Positions 11,624 to 18,551 of a stretch of DNA of 64,000 nucleotides are shown here, piece by piece. Numbering within the stretch: the first letter of the stretch is position 1; each line of letters opens with the position of its first letter. The translations under genes were made by a program, and so were the position numbers. This DNA is from Nocardioidaceae bacterium (GTDB lineage: Bacteria; Actinomycetota; Actinomycetes; Propionibacteriales; Nocardioidaceae): positions 186,001 through 250,000 of the forward strand of contig JAURVT010000043.1 of assembly GCA_030655315.1 (NCBI GenBank). The letters run 5' to 3'. Under the pieces are notes generated by a model. It was not told where the DNA came from, did no database searches, and saw only the letters and a program-made list of their open reading frames with translations.

Positions 11624-12214
11624 TTACTGGGCGGAGTGGCGGGGCCTTCTAAGCGAGGCCATATGGTCCTGAATGGCCCGCTCTAGCGATGCCCTCGCAG
11701 CCTGAAAGTTCATCTGGTTGAAGTCTGATTTGTCTGCGGTCCACGTCTGGTAACACCTAGCTACGGTGGCCAGAGGTTCGAAGACGTTGCTTATCTGCAA
11801 CATCCGCAGTTCATCAAGTGGGGCGACTAGTTTATTCATCGCATCTGTATCTGCTGCAGAACCATTTGAAACTACCATGTCCAGTAAGGCGGCAAGACGC
11901 CAAACATTGGATACGATGCGCTTCTCCTCGTCGTAGTTCCTTATTCTCGTTGCTTCGTTTCGTTCGTTTGCCTCTCGTTGACTTTCGTAAGCGAGGCGCA
12001 TATTGCCTTGTTGATAAGCGAGCAACCCAATCGCGCTGGTAGCCAGAACGGTCAGCAACGCACCCCCGCCAGGGCCAAGCATGAAGCGACCGAACCATGC
12101 CGCGTTGAGCAGCCCGCCGAGAGCGAGGCCACCCAGAACACCAACGACCAGCGCGACGGGAACCACCACCAGGTAATGCCACCAGCGGTGAGCGGGAAAT
12201 TCGAGCCGAGACAT
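11624..12214 (-). CDS. Membrane protein with cytoplasmic helical domain
   Basis: A 196-aa protein. Two membrane segments (about 13-36 and 47-68, joined by a Gly-rich loop) are followed by a charged coiled-coil-like region (SQREANERNEATRIRNYDEE) and a helical C-terminal domain ending in a basic tail. No family recognised. It starts with ATG six bases after a TATCGT -10 box, so the mRNA is leaderless. It is similar in design to the neighbour at 12251-12817. Such proteins in prophages can act in superinfection exclusion, but nothing here proves this. Confidence 0.65.
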   Translation of the reverse strand: MSRLEFPAHRWWHYLVVVPVALVVGVLGGLALGGLLNAAWFGRFMLGPGGGALLTVLATSAIGLLAYQQGNMRLAYESQREANERNEATRIRNYDEEKRIVSNVWRLAALLDMVVSNGSAADTDAMNKLVAPLDELRMLQISNVFEPLATVARCYQTWTADKSDFNQMNFQAARASLERAIQDHMASLRRPRHSAQ

Positions 12215-12220
12215 GACTGC

Positions 12221-12226
12221 ACGATA
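12221..12226 (-). promoter_or_regulatory. Leaderless -10 promoter
   Basis: TATCGT on the minus strand, six bases before ATG 12214 and preceded by GC. It has the same GC-TAnCnT layout as the neighbour at 12824-12829. Confidence 0.55.
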
Positions 12227-12250
12227 GCGCAGTAGGGTGTGTGAGGTAAC

Positions 12251-12817
12251 CTAATCCGAAGTGGGTTTTGCCTCCGGGGTTTCCCGAGCCCTATCGAGTC
12301 CGCGGAGTTTTTCCTGCCGCAAGTCCTCTCTGAGGAAAGCAAGAAACTTGTCTCGTCTACTTCTGAACCGATGGGCAGTATCAGTGTCAATGGCTGTGCC
12401 GTCGACATGCGAATCCTCGAGCACGTGAATGACCATGCTTAATCTCCTGTATGCCACACGGGTGTCATGGTCTGCGGATATCTCAATCTCCGTAGATAGA
12501 GCAACACGTGCGCTTAGATTCTGTGTCGCGAACGGACACGGGGCGTCATCAGGGTGGTTAACCCAGGACGTCAGTTCACGTACGAATTGAACAGTTGGCC
12601 GGTAGGCTTCACGTTTTTCATCGTAAGACTTAGCCGCACGAGTTGATTCGAGCGAGGCTTGAGTTCTCGCCGTCTCGCCTTCCTCGCGGATTGCTGCAAC
12701 CCGCTCCGCCGACTCAGCGTTCTTCCTAGAGACCCGTACGGTCACGGCAGCGGTCAGGGCTGACGACAGCACAGCAGTGAGAGCAACCAGTGCGCTCGTC
12801 CAGAATCCATCAGGCAT
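12251..12817 (-). CDS. Membrane-anchored protein of unknown function
   Basis: A 188-aa protein with one N-terminal membrane segment (about 6-28: TSALVALTAVLSSALTAAVT), a long charged helix (SRKNAESAERVAAIREEGET), then a mixed domain of about 110 residues. No motif recognised. I chose ATG 12817 over an upstream start at 12835 because a TATCCT -10 box lies six bases before it. It is transcribed in the same direction as the 11624-12214 gene but has its own promoter. Confidence 0.65.
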   Translation of the reverse strand: MPDGFWTSALVALTAVLSSALTAAVTVRVSRKNAESAERVAAIREEGETARTQASLESTRAAKSYDEKREAYRPTVQFVRELTSWVNHPDDAPCPFATQNLSARVALSTEIEISADHDTRVAYRRLSMVIHVLEDSHVDGTAIDTDTAHRFRSRRDKFLAFLREDLRQEKLRGLDRARETPEAKPTSD

Positions 12818-12823
12818 ACGCGA

Positions 12824-12829
12824 AGGATA
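12824..12829 (-). promoter_or_regulatory. Leaderless -10 promoter
   Basis: TATCCT on the minus strand, six bases before ATG 12817. It defines the shorter start for the 188-aa protein. Confidence 0.55.
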
Positions 12830-12894
12830 GCGCAAACAAATGACTAGGCCCGCCCCAATAATCTCAAAGCGGGCGTGTCATCAAGACTGCAAAG

Positions 12895-13080
12895 TCAAAG
12901 AGTGCCGTTATGCTTAAAAATGAAGTACGGGGGTTGAGTGTCACCACCTTGGACAGTGACCAACTCCCATCCTTGCTCCTCGGCGTAGTTCAGAGCACTC
13001 TCCATCCATTCCTCGGCAAGCCCACCAGGCTGTGGTGCCGACGCGTGAAGTGTCTTGAGCGACATCACCCGGTAAGCCAT
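12895..13080 (-). CDS. DUF4177-like small protein
   Basis: A 61-aa protein with ALNYAEEQGWELVTVQGGDT and then PPYFIFKHN. This is the helix-GWELV-strand pattern of DUF4177 proteins, frequent in phages and plasmids and of unknown role. The start codon overlaps the lsr2 stop (TGATG), so the two are translationally coupled and share the promoter at 13450-13479. Confidence 0.7.
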   Translation of the reverse strand: MAYRVMSLKTLHASAPQPGGLAEEWMESALNYAEEQGWELVTVQGGDTQPPYFIFKHNGTL

Positions 13081-13415
13081 CAGTGAGCCGCCTCGTATGC
13101 GTCCTTGACCTCAGATGGAATGCGGCCACGGTCGGGCACGTCGTGGCCGTTCTCCCGCGCCCACACACGGACGTCAGAGGCAGCAGGGCCGGTGCTCTTG
13201 GCCTTGCTGGAACTCTTGCCGTTGGAGCGGTCCGTCACCTTCGTAGCGCTGGCGACGTATTCGGCTAGGTCGTCGCGGAACTTCTGGGCTTCCTTGTCCG
13301 TCAGGTCGATTTCGTACTGGGTGCCGTCGAGGCTGAACGCCACGGTAGGAGTGTCGCTCTCGATGACGGAGCCAGTGAGGTCCGAGACGAAGTTGACGGT
13401 CACCTTCTGAGCCAT
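13080..13415 (-). CDS. lsr2: Lsr2-family nucleoid-associated silencer
   Basis: A 111-aa Lsr2. The N-terminal dimerisation domain (MAQKVTVNFVSDLTG, then TVAFSLDGTQYEIDLTDKEA) is followed by a Ser/Lys linker and the DNA-binding domain (VRVWARENGHDVPDRGRIPS, ending EVKDAYEAAH). The RGR that inserts into the AT-rich minor groove is intact. Lsr2 silences AT-rich foreign genes in actinobacteria. Being encoded on a lower-GC mobile element suggests it silences the element itself or modulates host Lsr2. It has a strong ribosome-binding site (AGAAGGA) and its own promoter. Confidence 0.95.
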   Translation of the reverse strand: MAQKVTVNFVSDLTGSVIESDTPTVAFSLDGTQYEIDLTDKEAQKFRDDLAEYVASATKVTDRSNGKSSSKAKSTGPAASDVRVWARENGHDVPDRGRIPSEVKDAYEAAH

Positions 13416-13449
13416 GGTTGTTCCTTCTCACGTTTGGGGCAGTAAACGA

Positions 13450-13479
13450 AATGTAGACATTGGCGGGGGACTTGTCCAA
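13450..13479 (-). promoter_or_regulatory. lsr2 promoter
   Basis: On the minus strand: TTGGAC (13479-13474), 18-base spacer, TACATT (13455-13450). Transcription would start near 13442, leaving a short leader with the AGAAGGA ribosome-binding site before lsr2. Confidence 0.6.
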
Positions 13480-13595
13480 CAAATGACCAAGCATGCCCCA
13501 AAACTCCTACCCTTTTGATGGCGGTGTCAGCATTGCCACCACCGGACTTCGGTACTGGGGGGAGTGCGGTGTAGCGTCTCGACTCGTAACACAGC

Positions 13596-13632
13596 GACGG
13601 CCCCAGACCACTTCTACTGGTCTGGGGCCGTC
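13596..13632. terminator. Strong hairpin terminator
   Basis: Perfect 15-bp stem (GACGGCCCCAGACCA/TGGTCTGGGGCCGTC) with a 7-base loop. It sits between the 39-aa gene (13698-13817) and the lsr2 promoter and isolates the two leftward units. No T-run follows. Confidence 0.7.
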
Positions 13633-13697
13633 TCCCCACCTTCCCCGCGTGGGTGTGCGTCTACCTCCTTGTCACCATGACGAAGGGCTTCCCCGCC

Positions 13698-13817
13698 CTA
13701 CTTGCGCTTCTTGCCAGCGTCATCACGCTTCTCGCGCCAGCGGCCGTCGTTGTTACGGTCACGCTCCTGCGAGCCCCCACCCTTCTTGGGCACCTGGGGC
13801 GGCTTGTGGTTAGCCAT
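13698..13817 (-). CDS. Small basic protein
   Basis: A 39-aa, very basic protein: MANHKPPQVPKKGGGSQERD, then RNNDGRWREKRDD and a KKRK end. It has the best ribosome-binding site in the element (AGGAGGTGAT at 13821-13830, seven-base spacing), so it is probably strongly translated. No family recognised. Its charge suggests nucleic-acid binding. Confidence 0.7.
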   Translation of the reverse strand: MANHKPPQVPKKGGGSQERDRNNDGRWREKRDDAGKKRK

Positions 13818-13884
13818 GCAATCACCTCCTCTCGTCGGAGCCCGCTGTACGTAGCGAGCCCATCTGGGTAGTTCTGTACACCTA

Positions 13885-13922
13885 GATGTGGATAACTACA
13901 TCCGTGTAAGTACTAGATGTAG
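13885..13922. promoter_or_regulatory. Operator-like cluster
   Basis: Three copies of GATGT(A/G)G within 38 bp: 13885-13891 forward, 13896-13902 inverted (CTACATC) and 13916-13922 forward, the outer two within CTAGATGT repeats 31 bp apart. It lies between the leftward small-protein gene and the excisionase-like gene. A repressor binding site is likely; the protein is unknown. Confidence 0.45.
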
Positions 13923-14032
13923 GGGTGACGCTACCCCCGCGGCCCCAGGGGTTGCAAGCAGAATGGCGTCACCGACCGACAAAAAGGCCCGCCGCGTCAT
14001 CGCCGCAGGTCAGAGGCCATTTCGAGACGACG

Positions 14033-14368
14033 TTAACGAGAGAATCCGGCGGTTCTGTTGTCGTAGGACCAAGGCGAGATGCGGCCGCCGTTGGGCAACC
14101 CATCACGGTTGCGCCAGACCCTGACGGGAATGAGCGGCACGCCCAGGTCTAGAGCCAACTGCCCGGGGACCTCCTGGCTGAGCACCTTGGGTACCGGCGG
14201 CGGGTCCATCAGAAGAAACTGACACGGGATTCGGTAATACGGCCCGACCATCTTGTGCGGTATCTCATTGCGCCGGAGCGCTCTGTAGATGCTGTGGACG
14301 TTCAGCCTGAGAACCCTGGCGGCATCCTCAGGGCTGTAGGTGGCGTGTGATGACGTGTGGCGGGTCAT
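14033..14368 (-). CDS. Excisionase-like helix-turn-helix protein
   Basis: A 111-aa protein with a MerR/Xis-type winged HTH at the N-terminus (YSPEDAARVLRLNVHSIYRA, then LRRNEIPHKMVGPYYRIP), the pattern of excisionase-family DNA-binding proteins. The rest is unrecognised. I chose ATG 14368, preceded by CCGGAGG, over an upstream start. It lies 85 bp from the right att site, where recombination directionality factors usually sit. With no integrase in the element, it could steer host XerCD toward excision; it could equally be a transcription regulator. Confidence 0.7.
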   Translation of the reverse strand: MTRHTSSHATYSPEDAARVLRLNVHSIYRALRRNEIPHKMVGPYYRIPCQFLLMDPPPVPKVLSQEVPGQLALDLGVPLIPVRVWRNRDGLPNGGRISPWSYDNRTAGFSR

Positions 14369-14402
14369 GGTGACCTCCGGAGACAACAGCACCCCGCAGG
14401 GG

Positions 14403-14412
14403 TAACTGACAT
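14403..14412 (-). repeat. Inverted copy of the XerD-arm core
   Basis: TAACTGACAT is the exact reverse complement of ATGTCAGTTA at 14473-14482 in and beside the dif XerD arm. The copy lies inside the element, about 60 bp away in inverted orientation. It could be an accessory XerD or Xis site, or chance. Confidence 0.4.
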
Positions 14413-14453
14413 GAGGTCGCTGGCGTGGAGGTGTGTGAGGCACGAGTACACCG

Positions 14454-14481
14454 TTCGCCGATAAGCGACATTATGTCAGTT
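14454..14481 (+). other. dif: Chromosomal dif site (right attachment site)
   Basis: XerC arm TTCGCCGATAA (14454-14464), centre GCGACA (14465-14470), XerD arm TTATGTCAGTT (14471-14481). From memory, the actinobacterial dif consensus is TTCRCCGATAAT at the left and ACATTATGTCAAGT at the right; this site matches nearly throughout. It is the place where XerCD resolves chromosome dimers near the replication terminus. The XerD arm lies outside the element and ends directly against an ATG at 14482. Confidence 0.85.
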
Positions 14482-14517
14482 ATGCAGGACGGAAGGCACC
14501 GCTGGCAGGATGACGCC

Positions 14518-17181
14518 GTGAGCCAGAACCCGGTGCCGACCGGAGTCCGACGGCACCGGCTCGAGGGTGCCCGGTTCCCCGTCGACGTGCTGCGGCGGCT
14601 GCCGCGGGGCGACCGGCTGGTGGCGCTCGTCGGCGCGTGGCACCACGGCGAGGCGCTGGTGGCGTGGGACCCGGTGACGACGGCCGCGTCGCCGTTCGAC
14701 TGCGAGGCACCGAGCGGGACCGTGGACGCCGAGGCGTTCGGCGGCGGCTGGATCGGCGTCTGGGGCTACCGGCTCGGCGGCGACCTCGAGCAGCTTCCGC
14801 CGTCCCCGCCGCGACCCGTCCCGCAGCCGTCCCACCGGATCGGCTACTACGACCGGGTCCTGCGCCGCGTCGACGGCGTCTGGTGGTTCGAGCAGCTCAC
14901 CGGCCTGCACGCCGAGCCGGTGGAGCGGGCGCGGGCCGCGGCGTTCCTCGACGTCGCCCGAGGTGCCCTGTCGGACTCCCCCGCGTCGGTCGAACGGACG
15001 TTCGACGTGGGTCCGTTCGCCATGACGCCGTCACCGGACGAGCACCTGCTCGCCGTCGCTCGGACCATCGGGCACATCGTGGCCGGGGACGTCTTCCAGG
15101 CCAACCTCGCCGTCAGGCTCGAGGCCACCTTCGCCGGCGATCCGCTGGCCCTGTTCTGCCGCGGGGTCGAGGTGCTGCACCCCGCCCGCGCCGCCTACGT
15201 GGAGGACGACCAGGGCGCGGTCGTCAGCCTCTCCCCCGAGCTGTTCCTGCGTCGCGTCGGTCGGGACGTCGTCACCAGCCCGATCAAGGGCACCGCGCCC
15301 CTGGACACCGACCCCCGGCGCCTGGCCGGGTCGAGCAAGGACCGTGCCGAGAACGTCATGATCGTCGACCTCATGCGCAACGACCTCGGCCGGGTCGCCG
15401 AGCCCGGCGGCGTCCGGGTGACGGCCGTCAACCGGGTGGAGCGGCACGCCGTGTGGCACCTGGTGTCGGACGTGACCGCCCGTCTGCGCGACGACGTGGG
15501 CGACGGCGACCTGCTGCGGGCCACCTTCCCTCCCGGCTCGGTGACGGGCGCGCCGAAGATCCGCGCGATGGAGGTGATCGGCTCGCTCGAGGCGACCGCC
15601 CGGGAGTCCTACACCGGCGCGATCGGCCACCTGAGCCCCCATGCGGGCCTGGAGCTGAACGTCGCGATCCGGACCTTCGAGGTCGCTCACGGGACGGTGT
15701 GGCTCGGCGTCGGTGGCGGCATCGTCGCGGACTCGGACCCACGGGCCGAGCTGGTCGAGTGCTGCACCAAGGCGCTCCCCCTCCTCGCCGCCGTCGGCTC
15801 GTCCCTCGCCACGCCGCTCCCGCCGGAGGCGCCGAGCTCCCCCGGTGCCGACGGCACGCCGCTCCCCCGTCCCCCGCACGCGGCCCTGTTCGAGACGATG
15901 CTGGTGCGGGACGGCCGTGCGGTCGACCTGGGCGACCACCTGGCCCGGCTCGACGCGAGCGCCCGCGAGGTCCTGGGCGCCGGTGTCGGCGACGACCTCC
16001 GGGCGACGGCAACGAACGCGGCGACGACGCTGCGCGGCGACCACCGGCTGCGGATCGACGCCCGTCGTGAGGCCGGACTGGTCCGGACCACCCTGACCAC
16101 CTCCGCCCTCGGCGCCCCGCCGGTGGCGTGCACGCTCGGCGTGCTGACCGTCCCGGGCGGGCTGGGTGCGCACAAGTGGGCCGACCGCGGTCCGCTCGAC
16201 GTCACGCTGCCGCCCGAGCGCGACCAGCTCGTCGTCGACGTCGACGGCAGGGTGCTCGAGACCGGACGTGCCGCGCTCCTCGTCGTCATCGACGACGAGG
16301 TCTGCGCGCCGGTGCTCGACGGGCGGCAGCTGCCGAGCACCGGGCGCGAGCGGGTCCGGGTCGCCCTGGAGCGAGCGGGTCTGCCCCTCGTCGAGCGGAC
16401 GCTGGACCTCCGGGATCTCGCGAGGGCGACCGAGGTGCTCACCGTCAACGCGCTGCGGTCGGTCGTCCCGGTGACGGCGATCGACGGCGTCGGCCGCTGG
16501 CCCGCGGGCTGGGTCACCACCTGGCTGCGGGACGGAGCGCGGGCCGGCCGCGCGGACGGCGGGCGGGCGCGACCGGGCTCCTCCCCCTCGTCGGCTCGGG
16601 TGATGTTCGTCGACAACTACGACTCGTTCGTCCACAACCTGGTGCAGCACGTCGGTGCCCTCGGCGCGCGCACGACGGTCCGACGTCACGACGAGATCAC
16701 CGTCGACGAGCTCGACGGCCTGTGCCGCAGCGGCGAGGTGACGCACGTCGTCATCTCGCCGGGCCCCGGCGGACCGGCCGACGCGGGCATCAGCGTCGAG
16801 GTGGTGCGCCGGCTCGGCCCGACGGTCCCCGTGCTGGGCGTGTGCCTCGGGCACCAGGCGATCGCCCATGCCTACGGGGCGCGGGTCACGAGGTCCGGCA
16901 GCCCGCGGCACGGAAAGCCGTGCCTGGTCCGCCACGACGGGCGGGGCCTGCTCGGCGGCCTCCCGAGCCCCCTGGTCGTCGGCCGCTACCACTCGCTCGT
17001 GGTCGACTCCGCCTCGCTGCCCGACGACCTCGAGGTCACCGCCACCACCCCGTCCGGCCTGGTGATGGGCGTGCGCCACCGTCGCCACCCGGTGGAGGGG
17101 GTGCAGTGGCACCCCGAGTCGATCCTCACCCCCGTCGGGCACGCGATCCTCGACCGGTTCCTCGCCCGCGACCGTCCCTGA
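14518..17181 (+). CDS. Para-aminobenzoate synthase PabB-PabC-PabA triple fusion
   Basis: An 887-aa protein for the folate precursor PABA. The chorismate-binding PabB part (about 1-440) has PIKGTAPLDTDPRRL (catalytic Lys near 257) and GSVTGAPKIRAMEVI. The class IV aminotransferase/lyase PabC part (about 455-690) has FETMLVRDG and GAHKWADRG (PLP Lys near 553). The class I glutamine amidotransferase PabA part (about 695-885) has FVDNYDSFVHNLVQ, LGVCLGHQAI (nucleophile Cys) and WHPESI. All three active sites look intact, so one chain could convert chorismate and glutamine to PABA. GTG 14518 is preferred for its GGCAGGA; in-frame ATG 14482 directly abuts dif. Confidence 0.88.
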   Translation: MSQNPVPTGVRRHRLEGARFPVDVLRRLPRGDRLVALVGAWHHGEALVAWDPVTTAASPFDCEAPSGTVDAEAFGGGWIGVWGYRLGGDLEQLPPSPPRPVPQPSHRIGYYDRVLRRVDGVWWFEQLTGLHAEPVERARAAAFLDVARGALSDSPASVERTFDVGPFAMTPSPDEHLLAVARTIGHIVAGDVFQANLAVRLEATFAGDPLALFCRGVEVLHPARAAYVEDDQGAVVSLSPELFLRRVGRDVVTSPIKGTAPLDTDPRRLAGSSKDRAENVMIVDLMRNDLGRVAEPGGVRVTAVNRVERHAVWHLVSDVTARLRDDVGDGDLLRATFPPGSVTGAPKIRAMEVIGSLEATARESYTGAIGHLSPHAGLELNVAIRTFEVAHGTVWLGVGGGIVADSDPRAELVECCTKALPLLAAVGSSLATPLPPEAPSSPGADGTPLPRPPHAALFETMLVRDGRAVDLGDHLARLDASAREVLGAGVGDDLRATATNAATTLRGDHRLRIDARREAGLVRTTLTTSALGAPPVACTLGVLTVPGGLGAHKWADRGPLDVTLPPERDQLVVDVDGRVLETGRAALLVVIDDEVCAPVLDGRQLPSTGRERVRVALERAGLPLVERTLDLRDLARATEVLTVNALRSVVPVTAIDGVGRWPAGWVTTWLRDGARAGRADGGRARPGSSPSSARVMFVDNYDSFVHNLVQHVGALGARTTVRRHDEITVDELDGLCRSGEVTHVVISPGPGGPADAGISVEVVRRLGPTVPVLGVCLGHQAIAHAYGARVTRSGSPRHGKPCLVRHDGRGLLGGLPSPLVVGRYHSLVVDSASLPDDLEVTATTPSGLVMGVRHRRHPVEGVQWHPESILTPVGHAILDRFLARDRP

Positions 17182-17376
17182 CCGGTCGTCCCCGACCTCC
17201 TCGGCGGGCCGTGGCCGCGTCGAGCCCGCGACGAGGCCCCGGACGATCCGGGCGAAGCGCCCACGGGCCGCGGGCGCAGCGTCTACGCTTTCGCCGACGT
17301 CCGCCCCCTCCCCCTGCGGTGAGGGCCCGACCCGAGGGAGCCCGACCTGACCAGCCCTGCGCCGACCACCACCTCC

Positions 17377-18363
17377 GTGCCCTGGAACCGCGGGGTGGGG
17401 CTCGGCGAGCACTGGTGGGGGCCGGACCAGAACGGCAACTGGCTCGGCGCCGTGGGGCTCGCGGCGTTCGCCGTGGTCTCGCTCGTCACCTCGGTGCACA
17501 CCGACGAGCTGAGCCTGCGGCTGGTCGTCGTCACCGTCCTGTGGGTGGCGGGAGCCGCGGCCGGCTGGATGCTGCTCCGGGGCCGTCCGGCCTGGACGCT
17601 GCTGATGTGGCCGCTGCTGCTGTCGGCCTGCGTGCTGGTGCTGAACCGCAACGCCCCGGTGGCCGCGGCCCTCGTCGTCGGCATCCAGACCATCGGCTTC
17701 CTGTACATCGGGCTGACCCAGAGGCCCCTGCGCTTCCTCGTGCTCATGCCCGTCGCCTGGGGCGTCGCGTGGCTCGCGTACGGCCTGCCCCCGGCCGCGG
17801 CCGCGATCCGGCTCGCCGTCGCCACGGTGGTGTGGGTGATCAGTGCCGAGTTCCCCGCCCGGCTGCTGCGCCGCCTCGCGGAGAACCAGCGGGTCCTGGC
17901 GCAGATCGCGCACACCGACGTCCTCACGGGCCTGGCCAACCGCACTCAGATGCACGCGGCCATCGCCGAGCTCGACGACCGCAGCCGGGCCGGTGCCGAC
18001 CCGTCCGCGATCGTCCTGATCGACCTCGACCACTTCAAGGGCTACAACGACACCGCGGGCCACCTTGCGGGCGACTCGGTGCTCGCGGCGTTCGGACGCT
18101 GCCTGGCCGAGGGCGTCCGGCCCGACGACTCGGCCTACCGCTTCGGTGGCGAGGAGTTCCTGCTCCTGCTCCCCCACACCGACGTCGACACGGCGCTCGA
18201 GCTGGTGGGGTCGTTGCGCTCGACGTGGCGCCGGCAGGGCTCGGGGATCACCTTCTCGGCGGGTGTCGCGACCTCCCTGCAGGAGGCCGACGGCCACCTG
18301 CTGGCGGCGAAGCGCGCCGGGCGCGACGTCGTCGTCACCTCCCGCGGGACCCACTCGCGCTGA
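17377..18363 (+). CDS. Membrane diguanylate cyclase
   Basis: A 328-aa protein with about five or six membrane segments (about 25-170) and a C-terminal GGDEF domain: HTDVLTGLANRTQMHAAI, VLIDLDHFKGYNDTAGHLAG and the active-site FGGEEF near 257. It should make cyclic di-GMP. No inhibitory-site RxxD just before FGGEEF is evident. Start GTG 17377 lacks a clear ribosome-binding site, so the true start may be a few codons upstream. Confidence 0.85.
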   Translation: MPWNRGVGLGEHWWGPDQNGNWLGAVGLAAFAVVSLVTSVHTDELSLRLVVVTVLWVAGAAAGWMLLRGRPAWTLLMWPLLLSACVLVLNRNAPVAAALVVGIQTIGFLYIGLTQRPLRFLVLMPVAWGVAWLAYGLPPAAAAIRLAVATVVWVISAEFPARLLRRLAENQRVLAQIAHTDVLTGLANRTQMHAAIAELDDRSRAGADPSAIVLIDLDHFKGYNDTAGHLAGDSVLAAFGRCLAEGVRPDDSAYRFGGEEFLLLLPHTDVDTALELVGSLRSTWRRQGSGITFSAGVATSLQEADGHLLAAKRAGRDVVVTSRGTHSR

Positions 18364-18440
18364 GCGCACGCGGGGTCCGCCGCGACACGGCAAGGCGAAA
18401 TCGTGAGATCACTGTGCAGGACCGTCCCGATCGAGCATGA

Positions 18441-18456
18441 TGTGAACCACTTCACG
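18441..18456. promoter_or_regulatory. CRP/GlxR-type binding site
   Basis: TGTGAACCACTTCACG matches the CRP-family palindrome TGTGA-N6-TCACA with one mismatch. It lies about 100 bp upstream of the ferritin-like gene, suggesting cAMP-linked control. Confidence 0.45.
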
Positions 18457-18551
18457 CATTTCTCGGGCGCCCACGTCGCTCGTCCTCCGGCTCGTCCGGG
18501 GACGGTCGCCGTCCGCACCCCCTTGGTGCGTCCGACGACTTGAGGAGAACC

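Larger units (their letters stand above)
5962..14472. mobile_element. Integrated element at dif (XerCD-dependent, IMEX-like), about 8.5 kb
   Basis: Bounded by the 20-bp direct repeat GTTCGCCGATAAGCGACATT at 5962-5981 and 14453-14472. The interior has clearly lower GC than its flanks, different codon use and phage-type genes. Rightward genes (6578-11489) meet leftward genes (14368-11624) in the middle. No tyrosine or serine recombinase, terminase, capsid or portal gene is present. An excisionase-like HTH gene sits beside the right end. The right repeat is the XerC arm plus centre of a full dif site, so host XerCD is the likely integrase. Established precedents are IMEX such as CTXphi, TLCphi and the gonococcal genetic island. 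Whether this is a satellite, a decayed prophage or a complete mobile unit is open. Confidence 0.85.

Noticed and set aside
13888-14124. 78-aa plus-strand frame over the operator-like cluster
   Set aside because: It overlaps the end of the better-supported excisionase-like gene on the other strand and begins inside the operator repeats; a shorter start at 13963 is possible but unsupported.
5962-14472. CTXphi-like filamentous phage
   Set aside because: No Zot/pI-type ATPase, replication initiator or small coat genes; the tail and HNH genes are of double-stranded tailed-phage type.
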